Shown: positions 36,918-48,795, numbered from the stretch's first letter. The stretch: 64,000 nt of DNA from Carbonactinospora thermoautotrophica (GCF_001543895.1 NZ_JYIJ01000015.1:303674-367673), one strand, 5' to 3'. Made by a program: numbers and translations. Notes: generated by a model not told the origin, from the sequence alone.

Positions 36918-39830
36918 TCAGGCCCGCGGCTTCTCGCGCATCTCGAACGTCTCGATGACGTCATCGACCTTGATGTCGTTGTAGGCACCGAGACCGATAC
37001 CGCACTCGAAGCCCTCACGAACCTCGGTGACGTCGTCCTTGAACCGGCGCAGCGAGGCGATCTCCAGGTTGTCGGCGACGACCGCCCCGTCCCGGATGAG
37101 CCGGGCCTTGGCGCCCCGCCGGATGACGCCGGAGCGGACCACGCAACCGGCGATGTTGCCGAACTTGGACGACCGGAAGACCTCGCGGATCTCGGCCGTG
37201 CCGAGCTGGACCTCCTCGTACTCCGGCTTGAGCAGGCCCTTGAGGGCGGCCTCGACCTCCTCGATGGCCTGGTAGATGACCGAGTAGTACCGGATGTCCA
37301 CGCCCTCGCGCTCGGCGAGCTCGCGGGCCTTGCCCTCCGGCCGGACGTTGAACGCGATGATGATCGCATCCGACGCGGCGGCCAAGGTGACGTCGTTCTC
37401 GGTGATCGCGCCGACGCCGCGGTGGATGACCCGGAGGCTGACCTCCTCGCCGACGTCGATCTTGAGGAGGGCGTCCTCGAGGGCCTCGACCGAACCGGAC
37501 ACGTCGCCCTTGATGATGAGCTTGAGCTCCTGGACCTCGCCCTTCTCCAGGTCCTTGAAGAGCTCCTCCAGGGTTCGGCGACCACGGCTGCGAGCCAGCT
37601 CGGCGTTGCGTGCCCGGGCCTGGCGCCGCTCGGCGATCTGGCGGGCCACCCGCTCATCCGGGACCACAATGAAGTTGTCACCGGCGCTCGGGACCGAGTT
37701 CAGGCCCTGGACCTGGACCGGACGCGACGGCGGGGCCTCGTCGAGGTTCTGGCCGTTCTCGTCGAGCATCGCCCGCACCCGGCCGTACGCCTCGCCGCAC
37801 ACGATCGCGTCACCGATGTGCAACGTACCGCGCTGGACCAGGACCGTGGCCACCGGACCGCGGCCGCGGTCGAGGTGCGCCTCGATCGCGACACCCTGCG
37901 CCGGCTGGTTCGGATTGGCCTTCAGGTCCAGCGTCGCGTCGGCGGTGAGCAGGATCGCCTCGAGCAGCTCGTCGATGTTGGTGCCCTGCTTCGCGGAGAT
38001 GTCGACGAACATCGTGTCGCCGCCGTACTCCTCGGGCACCAGACCGTACTCGGTGAGTTGCCCGCGGACCTTGGTCGGGTCCGCACCCGGCTTGTCGATC
38101 TTGTTGACCGCGACCACGATCGGGACGTCAGCCGCCTTGGCATGGTTCAACGCCTCGATCGTCTGCGGCTTCACGCCGTCGTCGGCCGCCACCACCAGGA
38201 CGGCGATGTCGGTCGACTTGGCGCCGCGGGCACGCATCGCGGTGAACGCCTCGTGACCGGGGGTGTCGATGAAGGTGATCGCCCGATCGTTGTGGCGCAC
38301 CTGGTACGCGCCGATGTGCTGGGTGATACCGCCCGCCTCGCGCGAGGCCACGTCGGTCTTGCGGATGGTGTCGAGCAGGCGGGTCTTACCGTGGTCGACG
38401 TGACCCATGACGGTCACGACCGGCGGACGGGGCTTGAGGTCCTCCTCGGAGCCGAGATCCTCGCCGAACTCGATGTCGAACGACTCGAGCAGCTCACGGT
38501 CCTCGTCCTCGGGGCTGACCACCTGGACGTCGTAGTTCAGCTCCGCGCCGATCAGCTGCAGGATCTCGTCGTTGACGGACTGGGTCGCGGTGACCATCTC
38601 GCCCAGGTGGAAGGCCACCTGCACGAGCGACGCGGGGTTGGCGCCGATCTTCTCCGCGAAGTCCGTCAGCGAGGCGCCCCGCGGCAGGCGGATGACCTGG
38701 CCGTTGCCACGCGGAACCGAGACGCCGCCAATGGTCGGCGCCTGCATGTTGTCGAACTCCTGGCGCCGCTGCTTCTTGGACTTGCGTCCCTTCGAACTCG
38801 GCCGGCCGCCGCCGGGTCGACCGCCGCCGGGTCGGCCACCGCCGCCGAAACCGCCGCGCGCGGGAGCCGGGCCGGGTCGCGGGCCGCCGAAACCGCCACC
38901 GCCCGGACGCGGGCCGCCGAAACCGCCACCGGTACGAGCCGGGGCGCCCGCGCGCCCACCGCCGGCGGGACGACCGGCGCCACCAGCGCCACCGCCCGGA
39001 CGCGGGCCGCCGGGACGGCCACCGCCACCCTGGGCACGCGAAGGCGTGCTCGCCGAAGACGGCCGGTTGCCGCCGTTCTGGGGGCGCTGGGGCATCATGA
39101 GCGGGTTCGGCCGCGGCGGCATGTTCGCCGGGGACGGCGGCCGACCACCGGCCTGCGGCCGCGGCGGCACCATGTTCGGCTTCGGCATGCCGGTGCTGGC
39201 CGACGTGAACGGGTTGTTGCCCGGCCGCGGACCCGGGGGACGCGGCACCGGGCGCTGCCCGGTACCGGCCGGCTGCTTGGGCGCCGGCTTCGGCCCCTGC
39301 GCCGTCCCCTGCTTGGCCGCGGGCGCCTCGGGACGCTGGCCGCCCGGCTTGGGCATAGCGCCGGGACCGGGCTTCGGCCCCTCGGAACCGGGCTTGGGCG
39401 CGGCCGGCTTCGGCTGCATGGCCGCAGGCGTGGGAACAGCCCCCGGGCCGGGCTTGGGCACCGGGGGACGCGGCGCAGGGCTCGGCTTCAGAGCCGGCGC
39501 CGACTGGGTCTGGGGTTGTTCGGCCTTCGCGGCCGGAGCCTGCTGCTGGGCAGGCGTGACTGTCTGGGCTGCCGGAGGAGCAGGGACAGCCTTCTTCGTC
39601 GGGGTCGTGGGCGCCGCGGCCCTTGACTCGGGCTTGGGCTGGGCCTTCGGCCCGCCCTTCGCGGCACCGCTCTCGGCGGAAAACGCTTCCTTCAGCTTGC
39701 GGACTACCGGCGCCTCGATCGTCGAGGACGCCGAGCGCACGAACTCGCCGAGCTCTTGGAGCTTGGCCATGACGACCTTGCTCTCGACCCCGAACTCCTT
39801 CGCGAGCTCATAGACCCGGACCTTTGCCAC
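36918..39830 (-). CDS. infB: Translation initiation factor IF-2
   Basis: The 970-residue GTPase delivers fMet-tRNA to the 30S subunit. The N-terminal IF2N motif ([22 protein letters not shown], residues 3-24) is followed by a very long low-complexity linker (about 60-345) rich in Pro, Ala and Gly with RPGGxRPGGGG-type repeats, then a second IF2N-like domain. The G domain begins near residue 475 with [18 protein letters not shown] and NKIDKP. Domains II-IV follow and end normally. The linker is the reason it exceeds the size of most IF-2 proteins. It follows ylxR in the nusA operon. Confidence 0.97.
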   Translation of the reverse strand: MAKVRVYELAKEFGVESKVVMAKLQELGEFVRSASSTIEAPVVRKLKEAFSAESGAAKGGPKAQPKPESRAAAPTTPTKKAVPAPPAAQTVTPAQQQAPAAKAEQPQTQSAPALKPSPAPRPPVPKPGPGAVPTPAAMQPKPAAPKPGSEGPKPGPGAMPKPGGQRPEAPAAKQGTAQGPKPAPKQPAGTGQRPVPRPPGPRPGNNPFTSASTGMPKPNMVPPRPQAGGRPPSPANMPPRPNPLMMPQRPQNGGNRPSSASTPSRAQGGGGRPGGPRPGGGAGGAGRPAGGGRAGAPARTGGGFGGPRPGGGGFGGPRPGPAPARGGFGGGGRPGGGRPGGGRPSSKGRKSKKQRRQEFDNMQAPTIGGVSVPRGNGQVIRLPRGASLTDFAEKIGANPASLVQVAFHLGEMVTATQSVNDEILQLIGAELNYDVQVVSPEDEDRELLESFDIEFGEDLGSEEDLKPRPPVVTVMGHVDHGKTRLLDTIRKTDVASREAGGITQHIGAYQVRHNDRAITFIDTPGHEAFTAMRARGAKSTDIAVLVVAADDGVKPQTIEALNHAKAADVPIVVAVNKIDKPGADPTKVRGQLTEYGLVPEEYGGDTMFVDISAKQGTNIDELLEAILLTADATLDLKANPNQPAQGVAIEAHLDRGRGPVATVLVQRGTLHIGDAIVCGEAYGRVRAMLDENGQNLDEAPPSRPVQVQGLNSVPSAGDNFIVVPDERVARQIAERRQARARNAELARSRGRRTLEELFKDLEKGEVQELKLIIKGDVSGSVEALEDALLKIDVGEEVSLRVIHRGVGAITENDVTLAAASDAIIIAFNVRPEGKARELAEREGVDIRYYSVIYQAIEEVEAALKGLLKPEYEEVQLGTAEIREVFRSSKFGNIAGCVVRSGVIRRGAKARLIRDGAVVADNLEIASLRRFKDDVTEVREGFECGIGLGAYNDIKVDDVIETFEMREKPRA

Positions 39831-39963
39831 TTCACTCCTTCTCGGTCCGGGGCTCGTCCACCGCCGGACCGTTTACCTGGGTGTACTCATCGCTGCGTGC
39901 TCATCGAGCGCTCATCGCAGTCTCGACCCGCTTCCGTTTCTTGGGGTACCGCAACGTATCCCT

Positions 39964-40272
39964 CTAACCTCGCCTGCTCGCGGCCTGTTCCCCGGCTGTT
40001 CGCTGCTCGACGTATCGCCGCACCTCACTGGTGTCGAGGTGCTTCCCCGGCAGGCGAAACGCCCGCGGGAACGCCCGTCGACGCTCGGCGAGGTCGAGAC
40101 AACCCAGGTCAAGGTGCGTGTACGCGCCTCGACCTGGCAACCGACCACGGGGGTCGGGGACGCATCGGTCCTCGACCACCACGATCCGCAGCAGGTCGGA
40201 CTTGGCCGCGCGGCCCCGGCACCCCACGCATGTGCGTTCAGGGCATGCTCCAGCACCAGCCCGGCCAGGCAC
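39964..40272 (-). CDS. ylxR: YlxR family RNA-binding protein (DUF448)
   Basis: A 102-residue small basic protein with the YlxR signature RTCVGCR (Cys15, Cys18) and PDPRGRLPGRGAYTH. YlxR lies between nusA and infB in most bacteria; it binds RNA and has been implicated in RNase P modulation and gene regulation. The open frame runs upstream into nusA, so I choose GTG 40272, 19 bp after the nusA stop. Confidence 0.9.
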   Translation of the reverse strand: MPGRAGAGACPERTCVGCRGRAAKSDLLRIVVVEDRCVPDPRGRLPGRGAYTHLDLGCLDLAERRRAFPRAFRLPGKHLDTSEVRRYVEQRTAGEQAASRRG

Positions 40273-40291
40273 GATCAGTCTACCCTGTTCC

Positions 40292-41356
40292 TCACGCAGA
40301 CGGCTCAGCGGCCACCTCGCCCTGGGCTGACTGCGCGGTGGACGGGGTTCCGCCATGCCGCGCGGGAGGCTCCCCCGCACTCCCCTGCACCTCTGTATCA
40401 GAGCGGATGTCGATACGCCAACCGGACAGCCGGGCCGCGAGCCGCGCGTTCTGGCCCTCCTTGCCGATGGCCAGCGACAGCTGGTAGTCGGGCACGATCA
40501 CCCGGGCCGAACGGGTGGCGGGGTCGACGATCTCGACGTGGTTCACCCTGGCCGGCGACAGCGCGTTCGCGACCAACTGGGCCGGGTCGTCGGACCAGTC
40601 GACGATGTCGATCTTCTCGCCGTGCAGCTCGCTCATCACGTTGCGCACGCGCTGGCCCATCGGCCCGATGCAGGCACCCTTGGCGTTGACACCCGGCTTG
40701 TGGGACCGTACCGCGATCTTGGTGCGATGCCCGGCCTCCCGGGCGATCGCGGCGATCTCGACGGTACCGTCGGCGATCTCCGGAACCTCCAGCGCGAACA
40801 GCTTCTTGACCAGGTTCGGGTGGGTGCGCGACAGCGTGATCGACGGGCCGCGCATGCCCTTGCGCACCTGAACCACGTAGCACTTGATCCGCTCGCCGTG
40901 CACGTACCGCTCACCCGGCACCTGCTCCTGCGGGGGCAGGATCGCCTCGACCTTGCCGAGGTCCACCAGCACGTTCCGGGGGTCCTTGCTGTTCTGCTGG
41001 ATGATCCCGGTGACGATGTCGCCCTCGCGGTTGAGGAACTCACCGTACGTCAACTCGTCCTCGGCGTCGCGCAGCCGCTGCAGGATCACCTGCTTGGCGG
41101 TCATGGCAGCGATCCGGCCGAATCCGGTGGGCGTGTCGTCCCATTCCCGGATCACGTTGCCGTGCTCGTCGGTCTCCTGGGCCCACACGGTCACGTGGCC
41201 GGTCTTGCGGTCCAGTTCGACGCGGGCCTTCGGCTGGGCTCCCTCGGTCCGGTGGTAGGCGATGAGGAGGGCCGATTCGATGGCCTCGACGAGCAGGTCG
41301 AAGGAGATCTCCTTCTCGCGCTCGAGCGCGCGCAGGGCGCTCATGTCGATGTCCAC
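40292..41356 (-). CDS. nusA: Transcription termination/antitermination factor NusA
   Basis: A 354-residue NusA with the N-terminal RNA-polymerase-binding domain ([26 protein letters not shown]), an S1 domain (about 130-200), and two KH domains ([25 protein letters not shown]; the second near [18 protein letters not shown]). Like other actinobacterial NusAs it lacks the C-terminal acidic repeats. GTG 41356 with GAGGAGG six bases upstream is preferred to the in-frame upstream codon. One base separates it from the rimP stop. Confidence 0.96.
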   Translation of the reverse strand: MDIDMSALRALEREKEISFDLLVEAIESALLIAYHRTEGAQPKARVELDRKTGHVTVWAQETDEHGNVIREWDDTPTGFGRIAAMTAKQVILQRLRDAEDELTYGEFLNREGDIVTGIIQQNSKDPRNVLVDLGKVEAILPPQEQVPGERYVHGERIKCYVVQVRKGMRGPSITLSRTHPNLVKKLFALEVPEIADGTVEIAAIAREAGHRTKIAVRSHKPGVNAKGACIGPMGQRVRNVMSELHGEKIDIVDWSDDPAQLVANALSPARVNHVEIVDPATRSARVIVPDYQLSLAIGKEGQNARLAARLSGWRIDIRSDTEVQGSAGEPPARHGGTPSTAQSAQGEVAAEPSA

Positions 41357-41357
41357 G

Positions 41358-41858
41358 CTACGCCTCCTCATCCATCTCGGCGTCGACCCCGGCCTGTCCG
41401 GAACGCGCGAACTCCACCTGGACCTTGGCCCGCGCGACGTCCGAGTAGACCACCCGGCGGGGCGTCTCCCGTACTTCTAGGGTCGCCCCTTCCTCATCGG
41501 TGTCCAGCACCCGGCCGAGGAGTTGGGTCCCGTCCTTGAGGGTGACCTGGACCAGGCGGGACTCCGCCCGGCGCCAGTGCCGCGGCAAGACCAGGGGTCG
41601 GTCCACGCCTGGCGACGTCACCTCGAGCACGTACGGCGCGCCGCCCATCACGTCGGAGGCGTCGAGCGTCTGGGAGACGACCCGGCTGAGCTCCGCCACG
41701 TCGTCCAGCGTCACTCCCCCGTCCTGGTCCACGACCACGCGTAGGATGCGGCGCTTGCCGGCCGGGGTCAGCACGACGTCCTCGAGGTCCATGCCGGCCT
41801 CGGTCACGACAGGCTCCAGCAGCCGATAGACGCGATCGCGGACCGAGCTCAGGCTCAT
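41358..41858 (-). CDS. rimP: Ribosome maturation factor RimP
   Basis: A 166-residue 30S maturation factor. The N-terminal domain carries [29 protein letters not shown], and [14 protein letters not shown] is the family signature. The C-terminal SH3-like domain follows, then a short acidic tail. ATG 41858 with AGGAGG six bases upstream is chosen over the open extension to 41900. It is the first gene of the rimP-nusA-ylxR-infB operon and divergent from the exported protein at 42129. Confidence 0.95.
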   Translation of the reverse strand: MSLSSVRDRVYRLLEPVVTEAGMDLEDVVLTPAGKRRILRVVVDQDGGVTLDDVAELSRVVSQTLDASDVMGGAPYVLEVTSPGVDRPLVLPRHWRRAESRLVQVTLKDGTQLLGRVLDTDEEGATLEVRETPRRVVYSDVARAKVQVEFARSGQAGVDAEMDEEA

Positions 41859-42128
41859 CCGGGACCTCCTGTGCTGCTCTGGAGTTGTCGTGGGCCGCAT
41901 GGTTCAACACGCCAACACTAGTGGCAATCCCGGCCCGTCTCACATCGCCAGACCGGGTGTCGCGGCGCAGAACCCGACCCAGGGCCTGGCACGGAGCCTG
42001 GTCGGGCGGGTGGAACCGCGCGCCGGGACGGGGCCGGTGCCAGCGGGTTCGGCGCTGGGCGGGATCATCCGCTACCTTCACCCTGCAACCGGCGAGCTTC
42101 CAACATCGAAGAAATTCAGGAGCGGTAC

Positions 42129-42680
42129 ATGCTCGGTGCGCGGCTGAGCCGCCGTGCCGTGCTTCTTGGCACATTCGTGATCGTTGCCGATCTCCTCCTC
42201 GCACGCGACAGCCTGCCCAGGTCCCGCGTGGCCGCCGTGGACCCGGCGGAGGCGATCCGCGACCGCGCCGTCGCGGCCAGCCGGCACCTGGTCGCGCTGT
42301 ACGCCGCGACCGTCGCCCGGCACCCGCAGCTGCGCGCCCGGCTCGCGCCGCTGGCGGCCGAGCACCAGGCGCACCTGGAGGCGCTGACCGGGGAGCCGGC
42401 CACCCAGCAGCTGCCGCTCCCGACGCACGAGGCCCAGGCCACCCTGACGCCGGCGCCTGGCGAGCCGACCCCGTCCACCGCTCCGCAAGCCACCGTGCCC
42501 CGCTCGCCGGCGGCGGCGCTGGCCGCCCTGGCGGGCGCCGAGCGGGCGGCGGCCGACGGCCGGCTGCGGGACTTGCCCGCCGCCCCGCCGGAGCTGGCCC
42601 GCCTGCTCGCCTCGATCGCAGCCTGCCAGATGGTGCACGCCGAGCTGCTGGACGGTCATGACGCATCCGGAGAGGCATGA
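42129..42680 (+). CDS. Exported helical protein with Tat-like signal
   Basis: A 183-residue protein with an N-terminal LSRRAVLLGTFVIVADLLLA segment resembling a twin-arginine signal or membrane anchor. The rest is Ala/Pro-rich and helical (HLVALYAATVARHPQLRARLAPLAAEHQAHLEALTG), interrupted by a Pro/Thr linker at about 95-125. It overlaps the following DUF4439 gene by four bases (ATGA). The helical His/Glu pattern suggests it may be a degenerate ferritin-like partner of that protein. AGGAG six bases before the ATG fixes the start. Confidence 0.7.
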   Translation: MLGARLSRRAVLLGTFVIVADLLLARDSLPRSRVAAVDPAEAIRDRAVAASRHLVALYAATVARHPQLRARLAPLAAEHQAHLEALTGEPATQQLPLPTHEAQATLTPAPGEPTPSTAPQATVPRSPAAALAALAGAERAAADGRLRDLPAAPPELARLLASIAACQMVHAELLDGHDASGEA

Positions 42681-43102
42681 CGAGCATGCGTGAGGTCGAC
42701 GCCCTGCAGGCGGCGCTGGCCGCGGAGCACGCCGCGGTGTACGGGTACGGGATCGTCGGGGCGCACCTGAACGGCGCCCCCGAGGAGGCGGCCCAGGACG
42801 CCTTCGACGCCCACCGGGCGCAACGCGACCGGCTGCGCGGGCTGCTGCTGGCCCGGCAGGCGACTCCGGTGGCCGCGGCCCCCGCGTACCGACTGCCGTT
42901 CCCGGTGACCGACGCGGCGAGCGCGGTCCGCCTGGCGGTACGGCTGGAAGAGGGCGTCGCCGCCGCGTACGCCGACCTGGTCATGGTCGAGAACCCGGCC
43001 CTGCGGGACCTGGGTGCGCAGGCGCTGCGCGAGTGCGCGATCCGGATGGCCCGCTGGCGCGGGTCGAGCGTCCCGTTCCCCGGCCTGCCGGAGCGGACCT
43101 AG
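42677..43102 (+). CDS. DUF4439 ferritin-like domain protein
   Basis: A 141-residue all-helical protein (ALQAALAAEHAAVYGYGIVGAHL, then AAQDAFDAHRAQRDRLRGLL and AVRLEEGVAAAYADLVMVENPALR) with the DUF4439 ferritin-like pattern. The family is common next to rimP in actinobacteria and its function is unknown. It is coupled to the preceding exported protein. A short inverted repeat (TGACCG-TTT-CGGTCA, 43120-43134) in the 40-bp gap before convergent proS may be a weak terminator. Confidence 0.82.
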   Translation: MTSMREVDALQAALAAEHAAVYGYGIVGAHLNGAPEEAAQDAFDAHRAQRDRLRGLLLARQATPVAAAPAYRLPFPVTDAASAVRLAVRLEEGVAAAYADLVMVENPALRDLGAQALRECAIRMARWRGSSVPFPGLPERT

Positions 43103-43142
43103 CGCCCGCGCGCCGCCCGTGACCGTTTCGGTCAGGCCTCGT

Positions 43143-44891
43143 TCAGGCGCTGACGACCTCGCGGATCCGGGTCACCACGTCCTCCAGCGGCACGTTCTCG
43201 CGCTCGCCGCTGGCGCGGTCCCTGATCTCGACGACCCCGTCGGCCAGGCCCTTGCCGACCACCGCGATCGTGGGCACGCCGATCAGCTCGGCGTCCTTGA
43301 ACTTCACGCCCGGCGACACCCCCGCGCGGTCGTCCACGATCACGCGGACGCCGGCCGCGGACAGCTGCTCGGCGAGCCGGAGCGCGACCTCGATCTGGTT
43401 GTCCTTGCCGGTCGCGACCAGGTGCACGTCGGCCGGGGACACCTCACGCGGCCAGCACAGCCCCAGTTCGTCGAGCGTCTGCTCGGCGATCGCGGCGACC
43501 GCGCGGGACACCCCGATGCCGTACGAGCCCATGGTCACCCGGATCGGCTTGCCGTCCGGCCCGAGCACGTCCAGCTCGAACGCGTCGCAGTACTTGCGGC
43601 CCAGCTGGAAGATGTGACCGATCTCGATGCCGCGGTCGATCGAGAGCGGCGAACCACACTCCGGGCACGGGTCGCCGGACCGGATCTCGGCCACGTCGAC
43701 GTACTCGTCCACCTGGAAGTCCCGGCCGCAGACCACGTCGACCGCGTGGTAGTCCTTCCGGTTCGCGCCGGTGATCCAGGACGTGCCCACCGCCACACGC
43801 GGATCGGCCAGGTACCGGACGCCGCGCTCGGGCAGGCCCTGCGGACCGATGTAGCCGCGCACCAGGTCGGGCCGGGCCTCGAAGTCCTCGCCCTCGAAGA
43901 TCTCCACGGTGGCCGGGGCGAGCGCCGCCTCCAGTCGCTTGAAGTCGACCTCGCGGTCGCCGGGCACGCCGATCGCGACGATCTCGGTCTTGTCCGTGCC
44001 GGGCGGGGTGACCTTGACCAGGATGTTCTTGAGCGTGTCCGCCGCGGTGACCGGCCGGCCCAGGTCCATCGAGTTCAGGTGGGCGACCAGGGTCTCGATG
44101 GTCGGCGTGTTCGGCGTGTGGACCTCGCGCAGCGGCCCGTAGGCGTCCGGGTCGCCCAGCTCCGGCGGCCGGACCCGCACCGCCTCGACGTTGGCGGCGT
44201 AGTCGCAGTTGGTGCAGGTGACGTACGTGTCCTCGCCGATCGGGCAGGGCGCGAGGAACTCCTCCGAGTGCGAGCCTCCCATGGCGCCCGCGACCGCCGA
44301 AACGATCTTGTACTTCAGGCCCAGCCGGTCGAAGGTGCGGATGTACGCCTCACGGTGCAGGTCGTAGGAGCGCTGCAGCCCGGCGTCGTCCAGGTCGAAC
44401 GAGTAGGAGTCCTTCATCAGGAACTCCCGCCCGCGCAGCAGCCCGGACCGGGGCCGCGCCTCGTCCCGGTACTTGGTCTGGATCTGGTACAGGATCACCG
44501 GCAGGTCCTTGTACGAGGAGTACTCGCCCTTGACCATGAGCGTGAACATCTCCTCGTGCGTCGGGCCGAGGAGGTAGTCCCCGCCCTTACGGTCCTTGAG
44601 CCGGAACAGGTTGTCCCCGTACTCGGTCCACCGGCCGGTCTGCTCGTACGGCTCGCGGGGCAGCAGCGCCGGGAACAGCACCTCCTGGGCGCCGATCCGG
44701 TTCATCTCCTCGCGCACGACACGGGTGACGTTCTCCAGGACGATCTTGCCCAGCGGCAGCCAGGAGTAGATCCCCGGCGCGACCCGGCGGATGTATCCGG
44801 CGCGGACGAGGAGCTTGTGGCTCGGCACCTCAGCGTCGGCCGGGTCCTCCCGCAGGGTGCGAAGGAACAGCGACGACATGCGCAGCATCAC
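43143..44891 (-). CDS. proS: Prolyl-tRNA synthetase (bacterial type with editing domain)
   Basis: A class II aminoacyl-tRNA synthetase of about 582 residues. Motif 1 region ([23 protein letters not shown]), motif 2 ([21 protein letters not shown]) and motif 3 ([16 protein letters not shown]) are present. The YbaK-like insertion that hydrolyses Ala-tRNA(Pro) lies between motifs 2 and 3, and an anticodon-binding domain closes the protein. The start is GTG 44891 or ATG 44888, both just after GAGGAG. It follows the DUF4081 gene on the same strand. Confidence 0.96.
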   Translation of the reverse strand: MMLRMSSLFLRTLREDPADAEVPSHKLLVRAGYIRRVAPGIYSWLPLGKIVLENVTRVVREEMNRIGAQEVLFPALLPREPYEQTGRWTEYGDNLFRLKDRKGGDYLLGPTHEEMFTLMVKGEYSSYKDLPVILYQIQTKYRDEARPRSGLLRGREFLMKDSYSFDLDDAGLQRSYDLHREAYIRTFDRLGLKYKIVSAVAGAMGGSHSEEFLAPCPIGEDTYVTCTNCDYAANVEAVRVRPPELGDPDAYGPLREVHTPNTPTIETLVAHLNSMDLGRPVTAADTLKNILVKVTPPGTDKTEIVAIGVPGDREVDFKRLEAALAPATVEIFEGEDFEARPDLVRGYIGPQGLPERGVRYLADPRVAVGTSWITGANRKDYHAVDVVCGRDFQVDEYVDVAEIRSGDPCPECGSPLSIDRGIEIGHIFQLGRKYCDAFELDVLGPDGKPIRVTMGSYGIGVSRAVAAIAEQTLDELGLCWPREVSPADVHLVATGKDNQIEVALRLAEQLSAAGVRVIVDDRAGVSPGVKFKDAELIGVPTIAVVGKGLADGVVEIRDRASGERENVPLEDVVTRIREVVSA

Positions 44892-44980
44892 GGCGGTAAC
44901 TCCTCGTCCTGACATACCTGGCTGCGGCGAGGATAGCGGCTGCCGCAGCGGATTCTCGCGCGCATAAACCCTACGCCCGC

Positions 44981-45325
44981 GTGGCGGCGAGCAACGCTCC
45001 CGTCACCCCCTGGCGCGTACCCTCCACGGCCATCATTTTCTTCCGCCGCAAAGGGATCCAGCCGGCCGTCCCCCGCCCGGTGCTCGACCCCGCGCTGCCC
45101 GGCTCCGAACTCGTCGCCGTCCGCGACCCGTACCGCTTCGACGGCCACACGCCGGCGTTGCGGCACCTGACCCCGAAGTGGTCCGGTTCGGACGAGGAGA
45201 TGTTCGACTTCACACTGCGCGCGGCGGCCGGGCAACGGGACGCCGCTCAGAACAGCACCGACATGAAGGTGCCCACCTCGGTGAAACCCACCCTGCGGTA
45301 CGCGGCGCGGGCCGGCGCGTTGTAG
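44981..45325 (+). CDS. Possible small hypothetical protein antisense to the proS leader
   Basis: A 114-codon plus-strand frame in the gap between proS and the DUF4081 gene. Codon usage over residues 18-75 has high third-position GC, as in real genes, and the peptide ([44 protein letters not shown]) looks protein-like. But no good ribosome site precedes it and its last 79 bases overlap the convergent DUF4081 gene. It may be a small gene with a different true start, or the 5' end of a truncated one. Confidence 0.3.
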   Translation: MAASNAPVTPWRVPSTAIIFFRRKGIQPAVPRPVLDPALPGSELVAVRDPYRFDGHTPALRHLTPKWSGSDEEMFDFTLRAAAGQRDAAQNSTDMKVPTSVKPTLRYAARAGAL

Positions 45326-46101
45326 TCGTTGACGTACAGGCTCACGATCGGCGCGAAGTCGCGTAGCGCGTACTCGATCACCGCGGCCATCCCGCCGATC
45401 GAGAGCCGCTGGCCGCGCCGCTCCGGCGTCACCCAGACACCCTGGATCTGGCAGCAGTGCGGGGTGACCGCCCCGATCTCGGCCTTGAACACGACCCGGC
45501 CGTCCTCGATCCGCGCGAAGGCGCGGCCCGCCTGGACCAGCTCGGCGACCCGCGCCCGGTACATCGCGCCGCCGTCGCCGGACAGCGGCGAGACGCCGAC
45601 CTCCTCGGTGAACATGGCCACGCAGGCCGGCATGAGGATGTCCACCTCGTCCGGTCGTACCGGACGGACCCGCAGGTCCGGCTCGATGTCCGCCGGCGCC
45701 GGCCCCCACGTCGCCATCAGCGGCTGGGTAGCGCGCACGTCACGGGCCGGGCCCCAGTACGGCTCCAGTAGTTCCCACAGCAGCCTGGTCGGCTCGGCGG
45801 GCCCGACGATCGACGAGCAGCGGCGGCCTTGGCGACGGGCCCGCTCGGCGAACGCGCGGACCGCGTCGGGCGTGGCCTCGACCGGCACGAGGTTGGCGCC
45901 CGAGTAGCACAGCGACTCGAGCTTGCCATGCCGGGAGAAACCCCAGACCTCGCCCCCCAGCCGCCAGGGGTCCAGGCCGGCCGCGTAGATGCGGGAAGCC
46001 ACGAACACGTTGGTGATCGGATCCCGCTCCACCACGGCGAGCGCCTCGTCCAGATCGGACCCGTCGAGGACCCGAGCTGCGAGGGAGCCCAACATCCGCA
46101 T
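45247..46101 (-). CDS. DUF4081 GNAT-family acetyltransferase
   Basis: A 284-residue protein with an N-terminal DUF4081 domain (residues 1-120; ERDPITNVFVASRI, LCYSGANLVPVEA) and a C-terminal GNAT domain with the acetyl-CoA loop GVWVTPERRGQRLSIGGMAAVIEYAL and [21 protein letters not shown]. Proteins of this type are conserved beside ispG and proS in actinobacteria and their substrate is unknown. It begins at ATG 46101, and 213 bp of non-coding sequence separate it from ispG. Confidence 0.9.
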   Translation of the reverse strand: MRMLGSLAARVLDGSDLDEALAVVERDPITNVFVASRIYAAGLDPWRLGGEVWGFSRHGKLESLCYSGANLVPVEATPDAVRAFAERARRQGRRCSSIVGPAEPTRLLWELLEPYWGPARDVRATQPLMATWGPAPADIEPDLRVRPVRPDEVDILMPACVAMFTEEVGVSPLSGDGGAMYRARVAELVQAGRAFARIEDGRVVFKAEIGAVTPHCCQIQGVWVTPERRGQRLSIGGMAAVIEYALRDFAPIVSLYVNDYNAPARAAYRRVGFTEVGTFMSVLF

Positions 46102-46314
46102 CTCAGTGCACCACCCGCTCCGCTCGCGTGCGACCGTGCAGCACGTCTCCCAGCGTAGAGGCCATGACCGGCTCCCGCATGGTGGTCGGGTACCGGAAAT
46201 CGCCGAATCACGCTGGCGGGTCCCGTCCTGATCGTTCGTTCCGGCGGGTCGGTGACGGCGGTTCAGCGCGCCCCGCGGGAGCGGCGACGCGGGAGCCCGC
46301 GTGATGCCTCGGTG

Positions 46315-47487
46315 CTACTCGGCGACGCTGACCCGCGGCTCGCCGGAGACGACGCCAGCGGCCTCCATCTCCTCAGCGATCTTGAGGGCTTCCTCGATCA
46401 GGGTCTCGACGATCTTCGACTCGGGCACGGTCTTGACGACCTCGCCCTTGACGAAGATCTGGCCCTTGCCGTTGCCGGAGGCAACACCCAGATCGGCCTC
46501 GCGCGCCTCGCCCGGACCGTTGACCACGCACCCCATGACGGCGACGCGCAGCGGGACCTTCAGCCCCTCCAGGCCCGCGGTGACCTCCTCGGCCAGCTTG
46601 TACACGTCCACCTGGGCGCGACCGCAGGACGGGCAGGACACGATCTCCAGGCCGCGCTCACGCAGCCCCAGGGCCTCCAGGATCGCGATGCCGACCTTGA
46701 CCTCCTCGACCGGCGGAGCGGACAGCGACACGCGGATGGTGTCGCCGATGCCCTCGGCGAGCAGGGCGCCGAACGCGACCGCGGACTTGATCGTCCCCTG
46801 GAAGGCTGGGCCGGCCTCGGTGACGCCGAGGTGCAGCGGGTAGTCGCACTGCTCGGCGAGCATCCGGTACGCGTTGATCATCACGACCGGGTCGTTGTGC
46901 TTGACCGAGATCTTGATGTCCCGGAACCCGTGCTCCTCGAAGAGCGAGGCCTCCCACAGGGCGGACTCGACGAGGGCCTCGGCGGTGGGCCGGCCGTACT
47001 TCTTGAGCAGACGCGGGTCGAGGGAACCGGCGTTGACGCCGATCCGGATCGGCACACCCGCGTCCGAGGCCGCTTGGGCGATCTCCTTGACCTTGTCGTC
47101 GAACTTCTTGATGTTGCCCGGGTTGACCCGTACGGCCGCGCAGCCGGCGTCGATCGCGGCGAAGACGTATTTCGGCTGGAAGTGGATGTCCGCGATGACC
47201 GGGATCTGCGACTTCTTCGCGATGATCGGCAGCGCGTCGGCGTCGTCCTGGCTGGGTACGGCGACCCGCACGATCTGGCAACCCGCGGCGGTGAGTTCGG
47301 CGATCTGCTGAAGGGTGGCGTTGACGTCCGCGGTCACGGTCGTCGTCATCGACTGGACCGAGACCGGGGCGTCGCCGCCGACCGGCACGGCCTTGTCACC
47401 ACGGCCCACCACGATCTGGCGGGACTTGCGCCGCTGGGCGAGCGGCCTGGGCGGAATCGTCGGCATCCCGAGGGATACAGCGGTCAT
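46315..47487 (-). CDS. ispG: 4-hydroxy-3-methylbut-2-enyl-diphosphate synthase
   Basis: The 390-residue Fe-S enzyme converts MEcPP to HMBPP in the MEP isoprenoid pathway. The N-terminal TIM-barrel ([38 protein letters not shown]) and the cluster cysteines in CPSCGR (about 284 and 287) and CVVNGPGEA (about 320) are all present. It lies downstream of rseP and dxr on the same strand, so the two MEP-pathway genes may be co-expressed. Confidence 0.97.
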   Translation of the reverse strand: MTAVSLGMPTIPPRPLAQRRKSRQIVVGRGDKAVPVGGDAPVSVQSMTTTVTADVNATLQQIAELTAAGCQIVRVAVPSQDDADALPIIAKKSQIPVIADIHFQPKYVFAAIDAGCAAVRVNPGNIKKFDDKVKEIAQAASDAGVPIRIGVNAGSLDPRLLKKYGRPTAEALVESALWEASLFEEHGFRDIKISVKHNDPVVMINAYRMLAEQCDYPLHLGVTEAGPAFQGTIKSAVAFGALLAEGIGDTIRVSLSAPPVEEVKVGIAILEALGLRERGLEIVSCPSCGRAQVDVYKLAEEVTAGLEGLKVPLRVAVMGCVVNGPGEAREADLGVASGNGKGQIFVKGEVVKTVPESKIVETLIEEALKIAEEMEAAGVVSGEPRVSVAE

Positions 47488-47565
47488 GAGTCTCCGGTCG
47501 TGTGTGCCTTGTGGAGCCTTTTTCGAGTCTTGGTGGAGCCTTTCGAGCCTTGCGGCCCGGGTGCC

Positions 47566-48795
47566 TCACAGGGACAGCTTCGGCGGGTTGACGATGTCGG
47601 CCGCGACCAGCAGCACGGACAAGCCGATGAGCAGCACCAGGAACAAGTATGCCGCCGGCATCAGCTTCATCAGGTCGACCCGGCCCGGGTCCGGGCGACC
47701 GAGCAGCCGGTACAACCGTCGGCGGCTCTCCTCGAACACGAGCACGGCCAGGTGTCCGCCGTCCAACGGCAGCAGCGGCAACAGGTTGAAGATTCCGATG
47801 AAGATGTTGATCCCGGCCATGAGCCCGAGGAAGCTGCCGATCCGGATCGGCAGCGGGTCGCTGCCCTCGTCCAGGACCTGGCCGCTCACCACGGCGATGC
47901 CGACCGCGCCGACCAGCCCGTTGGGGTCGCGAGGCTCGTCGCCGAACGTCTGACGGAACAACGCCGGGATCGAGGCGGGGATCTGACCGAGCGCTTTGAA
48001 GGTGCCGAGGAACATCGTCTGGAAGTCGTCGACGGCCTCACCCAGCGCCTCGACCGGGCCGGCCCGCTCCACGACGATCTCAGAGGTCACGCCGAGCACC
48101 GCGGCCTGGACGGTCTTGCCCGTCCCGTCGGCGCGCTTCTGAACGATCAGCGTCGGGCGGAGGGTCAGTTCCCGGCCGTCGCGGCGGACCACGATCGTGA
48201 CCTGCCTGGCCCCGGCGGCCTTGACGGCCGCGGTGAACTCCTGCCAGGTCTTCAGCCGCTTGCCGTCCAGGGAGACGATCGTGTCGCCCGGCCGCAGCCC
48301 GGCCTGCCACGCCGGCGCCGGGACCGTGTCCGGGCCGCAAGTCGTCGGGAGCGAGGTCTGCTTGCCGGTGGTGTCGGTCCACACGCAGTCCGGCACCTTG
48401 TCGACGGTGAGCGTGGCCTTGGAGTGGCCGAACACCATCGGGATCGTCACGAACAGCACGAAGGCCAGCACGAAGTGCATGAACGAACCGGCCGCCAACA
48501 CGACCGCCCGCTGACGGGCCGGCTTGCGGTAGAAGGCGCGCGGCTCGTCGGCCGGATCGATCTCTTCCAGATCGGTCATCCCGACGATCTTGACGTAGCC
48601 GCCGGCCGGGATGGCCTTGACGCCGTACTCGGTCTCCCCGCGCCGGATCGACCACAGGCGCGGCCCGAAGCCCACGAAGAACTCGGTGGCCTTCATGCCG
48701 AACCGCCGTGCCGTGGCGAAGTGCCCCCACTCGTGGAGCATCACCGACAGCAGCAGGACGACGATGAAGCCGATGATCCCGACAGTGGTCATCAT
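47566..48795 (-). CDS. rseP: Site-2 protease family zinc metallopeptidase (RseP/Rip1-like)
   Basis: A 409-residue intramembrane protease that cleaves anti-sigma factors and other membrane proteins. HEWGH (residues 21-25) in the first helix and the [12 protein letters not shown] motif (about 337-348) form the zinc site. One PDZ domain lies between them ([27 protein letters not shown]). Four hydrophobic helices are visible. It is the homologue of mycobacterial Rip1 by context (dxr-rip1-ispG). Its start overlaps the dxr stop as ATGA. Confidence 0.95.
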   Translation of the reverse strand: MMTTVGIIGFIVVLLLSVMLHEWGHFATARRFGMKATEFFVGFGPRLWSIRRGETEYGVKAIPAGGYVKIVGMTDLEEIDPADEPRAFYRKPARQRAVVLAAGSFMHFVLAFVLFVTIPMVFGHSKATLTVDKVPDCVWTDTTGKQTSLPTTCGPDTVPAPAWQAGLRPGDTIVSLDGKRLKTWQEFTAAVKAAGARQVTIVVRRDGRELTLRPTLIVQKRADGTGKTVQAAVLGVTSEIVVERAGPVEALGEAVDDFQTMFLGTFKALGQIPASIPALFRQTFGDEPRDPNGLVGAVGIAVVSGQVLDEGSDPLPIRIGSFLGLMAGINIFIGIFNLLPLLPLDGGHLAVLVFEESRRRLYRLLGRPDPGRVDLMKLMPAAYLFLVLLIGLSVLLVAADIVNPPKLSL

